This document shows positions 7,893 through 17,265 of a stretch of 60,571 nt of DNA, in pieces. The stretch comes from an uncultured Brachyspira sp. (GTDB taxonomy: Bacteria > Spirochaetota > Brachyspiria > Brachyspirales > Brachyspiraceae). The stretch is taken from positions 1 to 60,571 of the forward strand of contig NZ_CALXRM010000012.1 in assembly GCF_944390845.1 (NCBI RefSeq), in the 5' to 3' direction. Position 1 is the stretch's first letter. Every line of letters begins with the position of its first letter. The position numbers and the translations under genes were made by a program. The notes beneath the pieces were generated by a model, which saw nothing but the letters and a program-made list of their open reading frames with translations, ran no database searches and had not been told where the DNA came from.

Positions 7893-9848
7893 TTAATTAT
7901 CTTTTAATTTAAAGAACTCTATCAATTTATTTAAATTTTGTGCTTCATTAAGAAGTAATTGAGAAGAAGAAGTAGCCTCTTCAACTAAGCTGGCATTTTG
8001 CTGAACAGAAGTATCCATTTGATTTATAGTTATATTAATTTGTCCTATTCCAATTTCTTCATCTTTTGCAACTGAGTTTATTTTTTGCATTAAAGTAGCA
8101 GCATGATCCATACTTTCAGATATTTTCAAGAATGTATCTTTTGATTCTTTAACACTTGCTGCTGCTATATTAATTTTATCATTACTGTCAGCAATTAATG
8201 CGGTAATATTTTTTACAGATTCCTGAGTATTCTGTGCTAGATTTCTAACTTCAGAAGCAACAACAGCAAATCCTCTTCCTTGATCTCCAGCTCTTGCTGC
8301 TTCTACAGAGGCATTAAGAGCAAGTATATTAGTTTGAAAAGCAATAGATTCTATTAATTTAGTAATATCCATAATTTTAGAACTTGCTTCATATACATCG
8401 TCCATTTTAGAAACACTTTCTTCTATTATCTGACTTGCTTTTTCAGTATATTCTTTTGACTGCATAACTATTTCAGTACCATTATTGATATCAGCAACAG
8501 CAAGTTTTACATTATTAGCCATTTCAGCCATAGTAGATGCTGTTTCTTCCAAACTTGAAGCCTGCATTTCTGTTCTGTTTGATAAATCATTGTTTCCGGC
8601 AAGTACCTCATTAGCAGCATTTTCAACTGATATTGAAGATTGTTTTACAGTATTCATTACATTATTTAAATTATCTAAAGTATTTTGAACAGCATTGGCT
8701 ATGATACCCCATTCATCTTTTCTGCTTGTAAATCCTGGAGGTGTTGACCAAGATATATCTCCTTGTGATAATTTTGTTAAATCTTGAGCCAATAATTTTA
8801 TTATAATAACAACTCTAGTTTTTATGATGAAAGGTGTGATTATAAATACTATTAATAATATAGCTATTGATACTATAATCATCATATTTCTTATATTATT
8901 GCTGTCTTTAAGTATTATATAATTAGGAACAAATATTTTCATTCCCCAATTCTGACCAGTTTGAAGTTTTATAGGAACGAAGATATATGTAGACATAGTT
9001 TTTAATGTTGCACTGTAATCTTCAAATATTACTGTTTGACCTGCTTTAATTTTATTTAATAGATCATTGTCTTTATAATATGGATAAGCATCATAAACAT
9101 TTTGACCTACATAAGATTCATTTTCTGCATTATATAGTAAAGATCCATTATGATCGAATAAAGATGTTAAAGTATTTTCAAAAGGGTTTATATTATCCAT
9201 TATTGGAGCTAATGAACTGATAAAAATATCTACTCCGGCAACACCTATAGTTTTTCCATTATATTTTAATGGTATAGACCAAGTATTCATTTTTACCATT
9301 TTTCCTGCAACTTCAAAATCATAAATAGATGTAATATGTGTATTTCCAGAACTTATAGGAGCAGTATAATAATCACTTTTTAATTCTACAGAAGTCATGC
9401 CTCTAGCCTCAATAGAAGCTCCATTTCTATATACATAATCAGAGAACATACCGCCGGCCTCTGAATAATTAGGGTCATTAGTATAATCATAATCATTTCC
9501 CATAATATTTGGTTCAAATACTAAGAATAAAGCTCCTGTACCTTCTGGTAATGTGCTGAAGAAATCCATTGTTGTAGCTTTGTATGTATCTCTGTTTCTA
9601 TTGCCTGATCTATATAAATTATCTACAGTATATTTAAATGTATTTAAACTATCAAGAGCCTCCTGAACAAGAGATTCAACTTTTGCTGCTTCTCCTTTGG
9701 CACTTTCTTCAAGTACTTTATATGATAGCTTTTTTGTAACATTACTAACAGATAAAATATTGATAGTTCCTGATATCATAAGCATGATAAAAAATGGAAC
9801 AAGTATTATCATACTTATTTTAAATTGCAGACTATTTAGCCTATTCAT
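7893..9848 (-). CDS. Methyl-accepting chemotaxis protein, 651 aa
   Basis: This is a chemoreceptor that passes ligand binding to CheA/CheW at the cell pole. It has one N-terminal membrane helix (about 12-35), a long periplasmic sensor region (about 36-320) of double-Cache appearance (VAGVDIFISSLAPIM is typical), a second helix (about 325-347) and a HAMP region. The cytoplasmic signalling domain contains the hallmark hairpin tip ESIAFQTNILALNASVEAARAGDQGRGFAVVASEVRNLAQ, split here only by reading. No CheR-tethering pentapeptide is visible at the C-terminus (FKLKDN). I chose the ATG at 9848 because TTTGGAG lies seven bases upstream; an in-frame TTG at 9908 would add 20 residues but has no such site. 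Ligand unknown. Confidence 0.92.
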   Translation of the reverse strand: MNRLNSLQFKISMIILVPFFIMLMISGTINILSVSNVTKKLSYKVLEESAKGEAAKVESLVQEALDSLNTFKYTVDNLYRSGNRNRDTYKATTMDFFSTLPEGTGALFLVFEPNIMGNDYDYTNDPNYSEAGGMFSDYVYRNGASIEARGMTSVELKSDYYTAPISSGNTHITSIYDFEVAGKMVKMNTWSIPLKYNGKTIGVAGVDIFISSLAPIMDNINPFENTLTSLFDHNGSLLYNAENESYVGQNVYDAYPYYKDNDLLNKIKAGQTVIFEDYSATLKTMSTYIFVPIKLQTGQNWGMKIFVPNYIILKDSNNIRNMMIIVSIAILLIVFIITPFIIKTRVVIIIKLLAQDLTKLSQGDISWSTPPGFTSRKDEWGIIANAVQNTLDNLNNVMNTVKQSSISVENAANEVLAGNNDLSNRTEMQASSLEETASTMAEMANNVKLAVADINNGTEIVMQSKEYTEKASQIIEESVSKMDDVYEASSKIMDITKLIESIAFQTNILALNASVEAARAGDQGRGFAVVASEVRNLAQNTQESVKNITALIADSNDKINIAAASVKESKDTFLKISESMDHAATLMQKINSVAKDEEIGIGQINITINQMDTSVQQNASLVEEATSSSQLLLNEAQNLNKLIEFFKLKDN

Positions 9849-10030
9849 AAGATTTCTCCAAATATTGATTATGAAATTTTTATAATGGTATATTTTCGTA
9901 TTATACAATAGTATGTGTTAATATACAATGTTTAATTAGTATTTTTGTTAAAAATTGTCCATAATATAATCTGTTAAACGAATTTTTCAGATGATAAAAA
10001 TATAATAAAAAAATTACTTTATTGTAATAA

Positions 10031-10058
10031 TTGTATTTAATATTTTTTAGTATATAAT
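10031..10058 (+). promoter_or_regulatory. Candidate promoter of ruvB
   Basis: TTGTAT (10031-10036) and a perfect TATAAT (10053-10058) are separated by 16 bp, about 45 bp before the ruvB start codon. The -35 box is weak, so the call rests mainly on the -10 box. Confidence 0.4.
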
Positions 10059-10103
10059 AGTGTCCTATTTTAAGATAACAAAAAAATTATATATAAAAAA
10101 TTT

Positions 10104-11150
10104 ATGGATAAAGAAAGTATAGTAAATGCTGAAGAAAACTCTTTTGATAAGGAAGAAAATAATAATTCCATAAGACCAAAAGGTTTTGATGATTTTTTAG
10201 GACAAAGCAATATAAAATCAAAATTAAAGGTTTTTATAAGCAGTGCTAAAAAAAGAGATGTTTCTTTGGATCATATATTATTTTACGGCCCTCCCGGACT
10301 TGGAAAAACTACATTGGCACAAATAATAGCAAATGAAATGGGCAGTAATATAAAAGCAACATCAGCACCTATAATAGAACGTCCCGGTGATTTAGCTTCT
10401 ATATTAACTACATTAGGTGAAAAAGATATATTATTTATAGATGAGATACACAGATTAAGAACCGTAGTTGAAGAAGTGCTTTATTCAGCAATGGAAGATT
10501 TCTTTGTTGATATAAAAGTAGGAGAGGGAACATCTGCTAAAAGTTTTAGAGTGAAACTTCCTCATTTTACTTTGATAGGGGCAACAACTAGAAGCGGTTT
10601 ATTAAGTACTCCTCTTTATGACAGATTTGGAATAGTGGAAAGACTTGAATTCTATACTAATGAAGATTTAGCGAATATTGTTAAAAGAAGTTCCAAATTT
10701 TTAGATATTGATATTACAGATGATGCGGCAATTTCTATAGCTTCAAGATCAAGGGGTACACCTAGAATAGTCAATAGGCTTTTAAGACGTGTTTTTGACT
10801 TTGCTACAGTGCATGATGTTTTAAAAATAGATGATAAATTTGCCTCCGATTCTTTGGAAAAATTAGGTATAGATAAGAATGGATTTGAGGCATTAGATAA
10901 ACTTTATTTAAATACGATCATTAAGCATTATAATGGTGGGCCTGTTGGAGTTGATACTTTATCTGTATCTTTATCCGAACAGATAGAAACTATAGAAGAT
11001 GTTATAGAACCATATTTGATACAATGCGGATTTGTGAAGAGAACACCTAAAGGAAGGGTGGCGACTAATAAGGCCTATTCATATTTAAATCTTTCTTCTA
11101 GGTATGACGATAATTATAATAATGAAGAAAAAGGGCTTTTTGATTTTTAA
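10104..11150 (+). CDS. ruvB: Holliday junction branch-migration ATPase RuvB, 348 aa
   Basis: RuvB is the hexameric AAA+ motor that, with RuvA, drives branch migration at Holliday junctions. Visible motifs are Walker A GPPGLGKT (about 63-70), Walker B LFIDEIHR, sensor 1 GATTRSG, the arginine-finger region TPLYDRFG, sensor 2 [12 protein letters not shown], and the C-terminal winged-helix segment ending [13 protein letters not shown]. The N-terminus [11 protein letters not shown] is the usual RuvB entry. A 20-residue acidic N-terminal extension precedes it. No ribosome-binding site is visible before the ATG. The M23 peptidase frame begins just downstream with AAGGAGGT overlapping the ruvB stop, suggesting co-transcription. 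No ruvA or ruvC lies nearby. Confidence 0.96.
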   Translation: MDKESIVNAEENSFDKEENNNSIRPKGFDDFLGQSNIKSKLKVFISSAKKRDVSLDHILFYGPPGLGKTTLAQIIANEMGSNIKATSAPIIERPGDLASILTTLGEKDILFIDEIHRLRTVVEEVLYSAMEDFFVDIKVGEGTSAKSFRVKLPHFTLIGATTRSGLLSTPLYDRFGIVERLEFYTNEDLANIVKRSSKFLDIDITDDAAISIASRSRGTPRIVNRLLRRVFDFATVHDVLKIDDKFASDSLEKLGIDKNGFEALDKLYLNTIIKHYNGGPVGVDTLSVSLSEQIETIEDVIEPYLIQCGFVKRTPKGRVATNKAYSYLNLSSRYDDNYNNEEKGLFDF

Positions 11151-11209
11151 GGAGGTATATTATTTTAATTACAGATGATAGTACAACAGAAAAGAAATCC
11201 AATACCCAA

Positions 11210-12322
11210 TTGGATAAGTATTATTTAGAAGAAACTTCTAAAGATGTTAAAGGTCTTGCTAAACAGTTTGTAAGTAATTTCAAAAATACATCTGCTCCTA
11301 CTGCTTCTTCTCCTTCTCATTTTGATATTAGTTATAAAAAAGCTGTTAAAATAAAGCCTTCAAGATATAAAGCCCCTAAGGCAAAAATAAAATTTAATAG
11401 AACTAAAAGATTCTTTCAGAAAATATATAATGCCACTTATGGTATAAGACATTTCTTTAAATCTATTGTAGATGCTGTAATGAGAAAAGGTAATCATGAA
11501 AGAAGTATATTAATATTTTATAATGATGAGGAACATGCTGTAAGACTTCCTATAAATAATTTCATGATAATGTTTTTAGTTTTAGTATTTGCATCTTTAG
11601 TTTATACTGGATATGATGCTTATGACAGACAAAAACAGGCTAGAATATTTTATAATACATTATCAGCAAGGGAAGCTAAAACTTATACCTTAATAGAAGA
11701 TTATAAAAATTCATTGAATAGATTTTCAAAAGCATTAGTAGACTATAATAATGCTATGAAAAGTATATCTTATACAATAGATTATAATGATAATGGTACA
11801 TTTAATAATAATGTAAATTATGTGGAAGCTACTAACATTAATAAAATGCTTAATGAAGTAGATTCATATCAAAAAAATGTATTGGCATTTATGGAAGTAT
11901 CTCCAAAAATACATAAAGAAATACCTTTAGGCTGGCCAGTTGCCGGAGGCGGAAGAATATCAAGCGGTTTTGGTGCTAGAGTTTCCCCATTCAATCAAGA
12001 GGAGAAAAGCTATCACTATGGCGTAGATATTGCAGGCCCTTATGGAACTCCTATACTTGCTGTTGCTGACGGAGTAGTGACTTTTTCAGGCTGGAGAAAT
12101 GGATACGGCTGGTTTTTATTAATTACTCATGCTAATGGCTTTCAAACTGCTTACGGACATAACTCTAAACTTTTAGTTGATTATGGTGAAAAAGTTAAGA
12201 GAGGTGAAAGAATAGCATTGATTGGAAATACCGGACGTACTACTGGAATACATTGCCATTTTGAAATAAGGGTTGCTGGAGATCATAAAAATCCTATGCC
12301 TTATTTAAGTGCTAGATTTTAA
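11210..12322 (+). CDS. M23 (LytM-type) metallopeptidase, membrane-anchored, about 370 aa
   Basis: The protein has a basic cytoplasmic N-terminus, one membrane helix near 120-140 (FMIMFLVLVFASLVYTGY), a helical periplasmic linker, and a C-terminal M23 domain. Zn ligands are in HYGVDIAGPYG (H and D) and GIHCHFEIR (second H), with GNTGRTTG between. Such enzymes cut peptidoglycan cross-bridges or, if inactive, activate amidases; here the ligands are intact. The start is uncertain. The first usual codon is TTG at 11210, without a nearby ribosome site. A strong AAGGAGGT (11149-11156) lies upstream, and the frame stays open back through ATT at 11162, which would add 16 residues (ILITDDSTTEKKSNTQ). 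Confidence 0.88.
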   Translation: MDKYYLEETSKDVKGLAKQFVSNFKNTSAPTASSPSHFDISYKKAVKIKPSRYKAPKAKIKFNRTKRFFQKIYNATYGIRHFFKSIVDAVMRKGNHERSILIFYNDEEHAVRLPINNFMIMFLVLVFASLVYTGYDAYDRQKQARIFYNTLSAREAKTYTLIEDYKNSLNRFSKALVDYNNAMKSISYTIDYNDNGTFNNNVNYVEATNINKMLNEVDSYQKNVLAFMEVSPKIHKEIPLGWPVAGGGRISSGFGARVSPFNQEEKSYHYGVDIAGPYGTPILAVADGVVTFSGWRNGYGWFLLITHANGFQTAYGHNSKLLVDYGEKVKRGERIALIGNTGRTTGIHCHFEIRVAGDHKNPMPYLSARF

Positions 12323-12389
12323 AATACTTTTATACTTTTATATTATTTATCAAAAATAAAATATATGAAAAAATAGTGGAGGAGACTAT

Positions 12390-13328
12390 ATGAAAAGGAT
12401 TATTGTAACAGGAGGAGCCGGATTTTTAGGCTCTCATTTATGTGAAAGATTATTAAAAGAAGGCAACTATGTAATTTCAGTTGATAATTTTTATACAGCT
12501 TCAAAAGATAATATAAAACATTTAATTGATTATAGAAACTTTGAAAGTATTAGACATGATATAATAGAACCAATACATATTGAATGTGATGAAATATATA
12601 ATTTTGCTTGTCCGGCATCACCTATACATTATCAAAAAAATCCTGTAGCAACTTTAAAAACAAATGTTTTAGGTATTATTAATATGCTTGATTTAGCTAG
12701 AGATTGCAATGCAAGAATACTTCAAGCTTCTACAAGTGAAGTTTATGGAGATCCTTTAGAGCACCCTCAAGATGAGAGCTATTGGGGACATGTTAATCCT
12801 AATGGTGTGAGAAGCTGTTATGATGAAGGCAAAAGAAGTGCTGAAACTTTAATGATGGATTATCATAGACAATATAAAACAGATATAAAAATTATAAGAA
12901 TATTTAATACTTATGGTCCTAGAATGAATGAAAATGATGGAAGAGTGGTTTCTAATTTTATTGTTCAAGCTTTGCAGAATTTACCTATAACTGTTTATGG
13001 AGATGGAAGTCAGACTAGAAGTTTCTGTTATTGCGATGATTTAATTGATGGTGCTATAAGAATGATGAATAGTGAAAATTTTATAGGGCCTGTTAATTTA
13101 GGTAATCCTTCAGAGATGTCTGTTTTAGAATTTGCTCAAAAAATTATAGATATAACTAATTCAAAATCTGAGATTATATTCAAAGAACTTCCTAAAGATG
13201 ATCCTATAAAAAGACAGCCTAATATAACTTTAGCTAAAGAAAAGCTTAATTGGCAGCCTCGTTATAGTTTAGATGAAGGTCTAAAGAAAACTATAGAGTA
13301 TTTTGATAATTATTTAAAAACAAGATAA
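12390..13328 (+). CDS. NAD-dependent epimerase/dehydratase, UDP-glucuronate decarboxylase-like, 312 aa
   Basis: This is an extended short-chain dehydrogenase. It has the Rossmann motif GGAGFLGSH at the N-terminus, the substrate-site STSEVYGDP, and the catalytic YxxxK in [29 protein letters not shown] and [16 protein letters not shown] are characteristic of UDP-xylose synthases (UXS), which oxidise and decarboxylate UDP-glucuronate to UDP-xylose for surface polysaccharide. [14 protein letters not shown] also matches UXS. Length is typical of soluble UXS. GGAGGAG precedes the ATG. It stands alone, with no other nucleotide-sugar genes adjacent, and is followed by a terminator. A dTDP-glucose dehydratase role is less likely given the UXS signatures. 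Confidence 0.88.
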   Translation: MKRIIVTGGAGFLGSHLCERLLKEGNYVISVDNFYTASKDNIKHLIDYRNFESIRHDIIEPIHIECDEIYNFACPASPIHYQKNPVATLKTNVLGIINMLDLARDCNARILQASTSEVYGDPLEHPQDESYWGHVNPNGVRSCYDEGKRSAETLMMDYHRQYKTDIKIIRIFNTYGPRMNENDGRVVSNFIVQALQNLPITVYGDGSQTRSFCYCDDLIDGAIRMMNSENFIGPVNLGNPSEMSVLEFAQKIIDITNSKSEIIFKELPKDDPIKRQPNITLAKEKLNWQPRYSLDEGLKKTIEYFDNYLKTR

Positions 13329-13361
13329 AATACTGCTTATTATAATATTTGAAATGTGTAA

Positions 13362-13411
13362 AAATCAAATTTGTAATTATACATAGTAATTATAAATTTG
13401 ATTTTTTTTTC
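13362..13411 (+). terminator. Rho-independent terminator
   Basis: AAATCAAATTTGTAATTA (13362-13379) pairs with TAATTATAAATTTGATTT (13387-13404), with one G-T pair, and runs into a T tract. It follows the UXS-like gene. Confidence 0.85.
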
Positions 13412-13462
13412 TTTCATGCTAAAATAGCAAGTAAACATAATATTATAATAGGACAATCGTAG

Positions 13463-14116
13463 ATGAAAGAATTACCCAATTTAATTAATTTAATAAATTC
13501 TATTAAAGGTGAAATTTGCTATTCTTACATAAATAAAATAGTAGCTATAGATAAACAATATAAAGAAATGGAAGATGTTGAAGGGCAAAAGATTATAGAT
13601 GTATTGAGATATGGCGGATATATGCATTTCCAATTTTCACAAGATGCTATGCTTGTAGATTTAGGTCCTAATGGTTCTTTTGTACTTACTGAAGATGATA
13701 CCTATGAAAATAGTATATTAAAGTTAGAAACTGATCATGGTAACTTCTTTGTGGTAGATGACAGTAAAGACAATGAAGAAATTACAAAAATAATACCTAT
13801 ATGGAAAGACTCCACTACAATGCCTCAAATAGGTTATGACCCTCTAACAAAGCAATTTAATTATAATCTATTTTGTCAGCTTTTAGCGGATAATGATACT
13901 ACAGTAGAGAAATTAATAAAAAATCCTTTAATATTAAGCGGTATAGGCAATGTATATGGGGATATGATATTAAAAAGGGCATCTATAACTAAAAAGACAA
14001 AAACTTCAGAAGTTAGTAAAGCCAAAGCAAGAGAAATATTTGATGCTATAAAGCAGGTTCTTAGAGAGGCTTCTGGAAATATAGAAGAAGAAGATAGCGA
14101 TTCATCAGAAGAATGA
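13463..14116 (+). CDS. Fpg/Nei-family protein lacking catalytic residues, 217 aa
   Basis: The fold of formamidopyrimidine-DNA glycosylase is recognisable. The N-terminus MKELPNLINL parallels MPELPEVE. A segment VEGQKIIDVLRYGGYMHFQF...VDLGPNGSFVL parallels the beta-sandwich. The helix-two-turn-helix GIGNVYGDMILKRASI (about 160-176) is clear. However, the catalytic Pro2 is Lys, the position matching E. coli Lys57 is Gly52 (RYGGYM), and the C-terminal zinc finger is missing; the protein ends in an acidic tail EEEDSDSSEE. It may bind DNA without base excision. Its length is about 50 residues below normal Fpg. Flanked by terminators on both sides, so it is its own transcript. Confidence 0.72.
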   Translation: MKELPNLINLINSIKGEICYSYINKIVAIDKQYKEMEDVEGQKIIDVLRYGGYMHFQFSQDAMLVDLGPNGSFVLTEDDTYENSILKLETDHGNFFVVDDSKDNEEITKIIPIWKDSTTMPQIGYDPLTKQFNYNLFCQLLADNDTTVEKLIKNPLILSGIGNVYGDMILKRASITKKTKTSEVSKAKAREIFDAIKQVLREASGNIEEEDSDSSEE

Positions 14117-14137
14117 TAAAATGATAATAATAAAAAG

Positions 14138-14168
14138 CCCAATGAAATGCTATTCATTGGGTTTTTTT
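14138..14168 (+). terminator. Rho-independent terminator
   Basis: CCCAATGAA (14138-14146) and TTCATTGGG (14153-14161) form a perfect 9-bp stem with a 6-nt loop, followed by seven T. It lies 21 bp after the Fpg-like gene. The EFR1-like gene ends nearby on the other strand, so it may serve both directions. Confidence 0.92.
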
Positions 14169-14212
14169 CATTAATATATTATAATCATAGTAAGTTTTAT
14201 ATTTATTAAATA

Positions 14213-15040
14213 TTAGTAAAATAGCTCAGGTTCAGCCCTTCTTTCAAATTGCTTTTCAAGGTCATGCTGATGGTATAAGAAGCCTTCATCATCATAGTAT
14301 CTGCAATGCTCAGGGCATTTCTTTATACAAGCTCCGCATTTTATACATTTACCTACATATTTAGTTATATCATCAAAGTCTATTGATGCAAGAGGGCATA
14401 CATGTGCACATGTTTTACAATTAGTACATTTAGATGTATCTACTTTTGGTTTCACTTTTAATATATCAATAGCATGCTCATGTTCATCTCTAGGTATATA
14501 ATAAGGTCTGATAGGGTCATTTCCTCTTACTTGTATTGGTTCTGAAGGAATATCATTATTATTTTTTATTTTTTCTGCAACTTTATCAGCAAATAATAGA
14601 GCTTTTTGCATATCGCTTTCATCTGGTCTTTTAGCAGCAAGTGTATATGAAAAGGCATGCTCTCCGATAAAAGCAGCTCCTGCTATAGTTCTAAATCCGT
14701 TTTCTTCTAAAGTGTTTCTTAACTCTATCAAAGAATCATCAAAATTTCTATTTCCGAATAAAACAATAGGTACAGCTAATGCTCCTGAAGCTTTAATATT
14801 ATTCTTATAAAAAGGAAGCATAACATTTGGTATTCTTCCTGCATAAGTAGGGCTTCCGCATATTACAAGTTCATTTTCTTTAAACTCCAATACTTTTTCT
14901 CTATTTTTTGGAAGGGAGAAATTGTATTTTTCAAAGGGTACATTTAATACTTTAGCTATATGTTCACCTACAAAGGAAACTATTTTCTGCGTAGTTCCAG
15001 TGCCGCTATAATATATTGAATAAACTTTATTTACAGTCAT
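14213..15040 (-). CDS. EFR1-type flavodoxin-ferredoxin protein, 275 aa
   Basis: The N-terminal half is flavodoxin-like: the FMN phosphate loop YYSGTGTTQKIV and ELVICGSPTYAGRIPNVMLPF. The C-terminal third carries two 4Fe-4S motifs, CTNCKTCAHVCP and CIKCGACIKKCP. This is the EFR1 family arrangement, an anaerobic electron-transfer protein whose partner is unknown. The ATG at 15040 is preferred because AAGGGGG lies seven bases upstream; a longer frame from 15073 has no such site. It is transcribed alone, away from the arylsulfotransferase gene, with family A copy 2 in the gap between the two starts. Confidence 0.88.
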   Translation of the reverse strand: MTVNKVYSIYYSGTGTTQKIVSFVGEHIAKVLNVPFEKYNFSLPKNREKVLEFKENELVICGSPTYAGRIPNVMLPFYKNNIKASGALAVPIVLFGNRNFDDSLIELRNTLEENGFRTIAGAAFIGEHAFSYTLAAKRPDESDMQKALLFADKVAEKIKNNNDIPSEPIQVRGNDPIRPYYIPRDEHEHAIDILKVKPKVDTSKCTNCKTCAHVCPLASIDFDDITKYVGKCIKCGACIKKCPEHCRYYDDEGFLYHQHDLEKQFERRAEPELFY

Positions 15041-15228
15041 ATTGTATACCCCCTTAAAGTATTTAAAATGCATGTTAATATTATGTATCTTTATTTTAAT
15101 ATGTCAATACAAAATTAGAAAAAAATAATAAAATTTACATTTATGTTACAAATACATGCTTTATTAAAACAGATAATAATTCAAACAGAAAAATAAAATT
15201 ACTATATTAAATAATTTTTTTTATGAAT

Positions 15229-15532
15229 CCCGCCCTTTATTCTATATAGTTTTATTTAGAATTTTTGTTTTAATTAAGTTTTTTATTTTTTAAGAAAAAG
15301 CAAGCCCACCCAAGTGTTATTTAGATTTATGGTTTCTTTACCGCACGGTGAACAAATTTAAAATATGAACTGATTAATAATTCAATTTTCATTATATATG
15401 AAATTTCATTAACCGTGCGTAGAGTAGATTCAAAATTTAATTTAAACTTGGGTGGGAGTGCTTTTTCAAATGAGGCATAAAATATAATTAAAATAAAAAA
15501 TCTTTAATATACTTCAAAGTATAAAGGGTGGG
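15229..15532. repeat. Family A element, copy 2 (complete, 304 bp)
   Basis: Boxes: CCCGCCC 15229-15235, CCCACCC 15305-15311, CGCACG 15342-15347, CGTGCG 15414-15419, GGGTGGG 15450-15456 and GGGTGGG 15526-15532. Spacing is symmetrical: outer to inner is 113 bp on both sides, and the inner span is 78 bp. The arms around the middle boxes (AAAAAGCAAGCCCACCCAAG and CTTGGGTGGGAGTGCTTTTT) are near complements. It occupies the divergent gap between the EFR1-like and arylsulfotransferase genes; the rest of 15041-15662 is AT-rich without a gene. Confidence 0.88.
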
Positions 15533-15662
15533 TTTATAAATAAAGCTATTTTTTAATATATTTTTCATACATAAAATTCATATATATTTAAATTTGATGT
15601 TGCATAAAAATCTATTATTATTTAGAATAAACATAATTCTATATTTTATATGGTATTTATAT

Positions 15663-17237
15663 ATGAGAAAAGTTGTTTTGTTTATAAGCATATTGACTAT
15701 ATTGTTTTCATGTTCCAAAACAGAAGTGCCTTTACCTGATGATAAAATAGGAGAGCTTGTATTAAATCCAAACGGACAGACTCCATTATCATTGGTATAT
15801 AAAATGGATACTAATAATAATTATCCTGTTACAGTTATTACAGAGGGCAGATTAGGGGATAATGATATAATTTTTACTTATCCAAAAAATTACGGATCAA
15901 ATTTTGCAATTCATGGAATGTATTCAGAAAATACAAATACAATTCATATAATTAATGGCACCAATAGAATATCTACTAATATAGTAGTTGATAAACTTTT
16001 TATAGACGGACTTTATGTTCCTGCTACAAACAGAGTTATAAGAAATTTAGAAGTAGAGGAAAATGTATATTTTTATAATGATAATGGTGATAGAGTTTTT
16101 ACTAATTTAAAAGATAATAATGAGGAAATATATTTTGCAAGCCCAGTTATAAATAAAAGCTGGAAAGGTCTTTTTTTAATGGGTGTAAGCAGAAATGGAA
16201 ATTTACGATATGTGAATTATTCTAATTTTTATCTTACTAATGAAATAGCAAAAGTTATAGATGAAGATAATGATATAGTAATTTATGATACTATGGGTGT
16301 AAGTGATTTACTTGGAAATGCTAAACTTGATGTTACTAAATTAGATATAGGTGTTCATCATGATGTTATAAGAAAGAAATCAGATAGTAATTATATAATG
16401 CTTGCTAATTCAGCTTGGGGTGTAGAGGATAGAATTTGTGAAGTAGACAGCAACAGCAATATGATAAGAGATTTATATGTAGGCGATTTGATAAAGAAGA
16501 TAGTTAATGAAAATGGAGATGAGGCAGAAAAAGAGTATTTAAAGAAACTTATATTTGATAAGGACAATAAATATTATAGTATAGGCAGAAAAAAAGATTT
16601 TCCTATGGATTGGGCACATTGTAATTCATTAGTTTATGATGAAGCTAATGATATACTTTATTTATCAGTAAGAAGCTTAGCTGTTATGGCAGTAGATTAT
16701 AGTGAATGGGAACTCATTTGGTATATGGCCGATGATACATTAGATACTATGGAATCATACAATCCTTATGGAAGATATTTGAAAGACTTAAAATCATTCG
16801 ATCCGTATAAAGTATTAGGAGACGGTAATACAGATGGGCCAAAGAGTCAGCATGCTTTATTTTTAATATCAACTAATGTTATAGCTATGTTTGATAATCA
16901 AGGCGATGAAGATGAAAATCCTAATGGTTCAAGATATGTAGAATATAAAATCACAGGATCTCATGGTAATTGGAAGGCTGAAAAGATTTATGAATACAAG
17001 ACAGCAGATAAATTGTATTCTCATTATATATCCGATGTGGATTATTTAACTAATGGAAATATTTTACTTGATTTTGGGAATAATTCTCAAATAATGGAGG
17101 TAAACAAAGAAACTAAAGAAGTACTTTATCAATTGAAATTTGGCTTGAAAACTTGGGGAATTTATAGAATAGATAAGATGCCATTCTACTATTCTCCTGA
17201 ATATGATTTTAATGAAGACAGTTCTTTAATAAAATAA
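15663..17237 (+). CDS. Arylsulfotransferase (ASST)-like lipoprotein, 524 aa
   Basis: The N-terminus MRKVVLFISILTILFSCSK is a lipoprotein signal with lipobox LFSC. The mature part begins with LVLNPNGQTPLSLVYKM, the N-terminal strand motif of aryl-sulfate sulfotransferases (ASST), followed by a six-bladed propeller-like sequence. Conserved His-containing blocks match the ASST active-site layout: HHDVIRKKSDSNYIMLANS, MDWAHCNSLVYDEANDILYLSVRS and SQHALFLI. ASST moves sulfate between phenolic compounds in the periplasm without PAPS. The start at 15663 is chosen because it begins the signal peptide; upstream in-frame ATGs would add a second hydrophobic stretch. No clear ribosome site is seen. It probably precedes the isochorismatase-like gene in one transcript (28-bp gap). 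Confidence 0.82.
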   Translation: MRKVVLFISILTILFSCSKTEVPLPDDKIGELVLNPNGQTPLSLVYKMDTNNNYPVTVITEGRLGDNDIIFTYPKNYGSNFAIHGMYSENTNTIHIINGTNRISTNIVVDKLFIDGLYVPATNRVIRNLEVEENVYFYNDNGDRVFTNLKDNNEEIYFASPVINKSWKGLFLMGVSRNGNLRYVNYSNFYLTNEIAKVIDEDNDIVIYDTMGVSDLLGNAKLDVTKLDIGVHHDVIRKKSDSNYIMLANSAWGVEDRICEVDSNSNMIRDLYVGDLIKKIVNENGDEAEKEYLKKLIFDKDNKYYSIGRKKDFPMDWAHCNSLVYDEANDILYLSVRSLAVMAVDYSEWELIWYMADDTLDTMESYNPYGRYLKDLKSFDPYKVLGDGNTDGPKSQHALFLISTNVIAMFDNQGDEDENPNGSRYVEYKITGSHGNWKAEKIYEYKTADKLYSHYISDVDYLTNGNILLDFGNNSQIMEVNKETKEVLYQLKFGLKTWGIYRIDKMPFYYSPEYDFNEDSSLIK

Positions 17238-17265
17238 TGAAGCAGTATAAAATGGGGATTGATGC

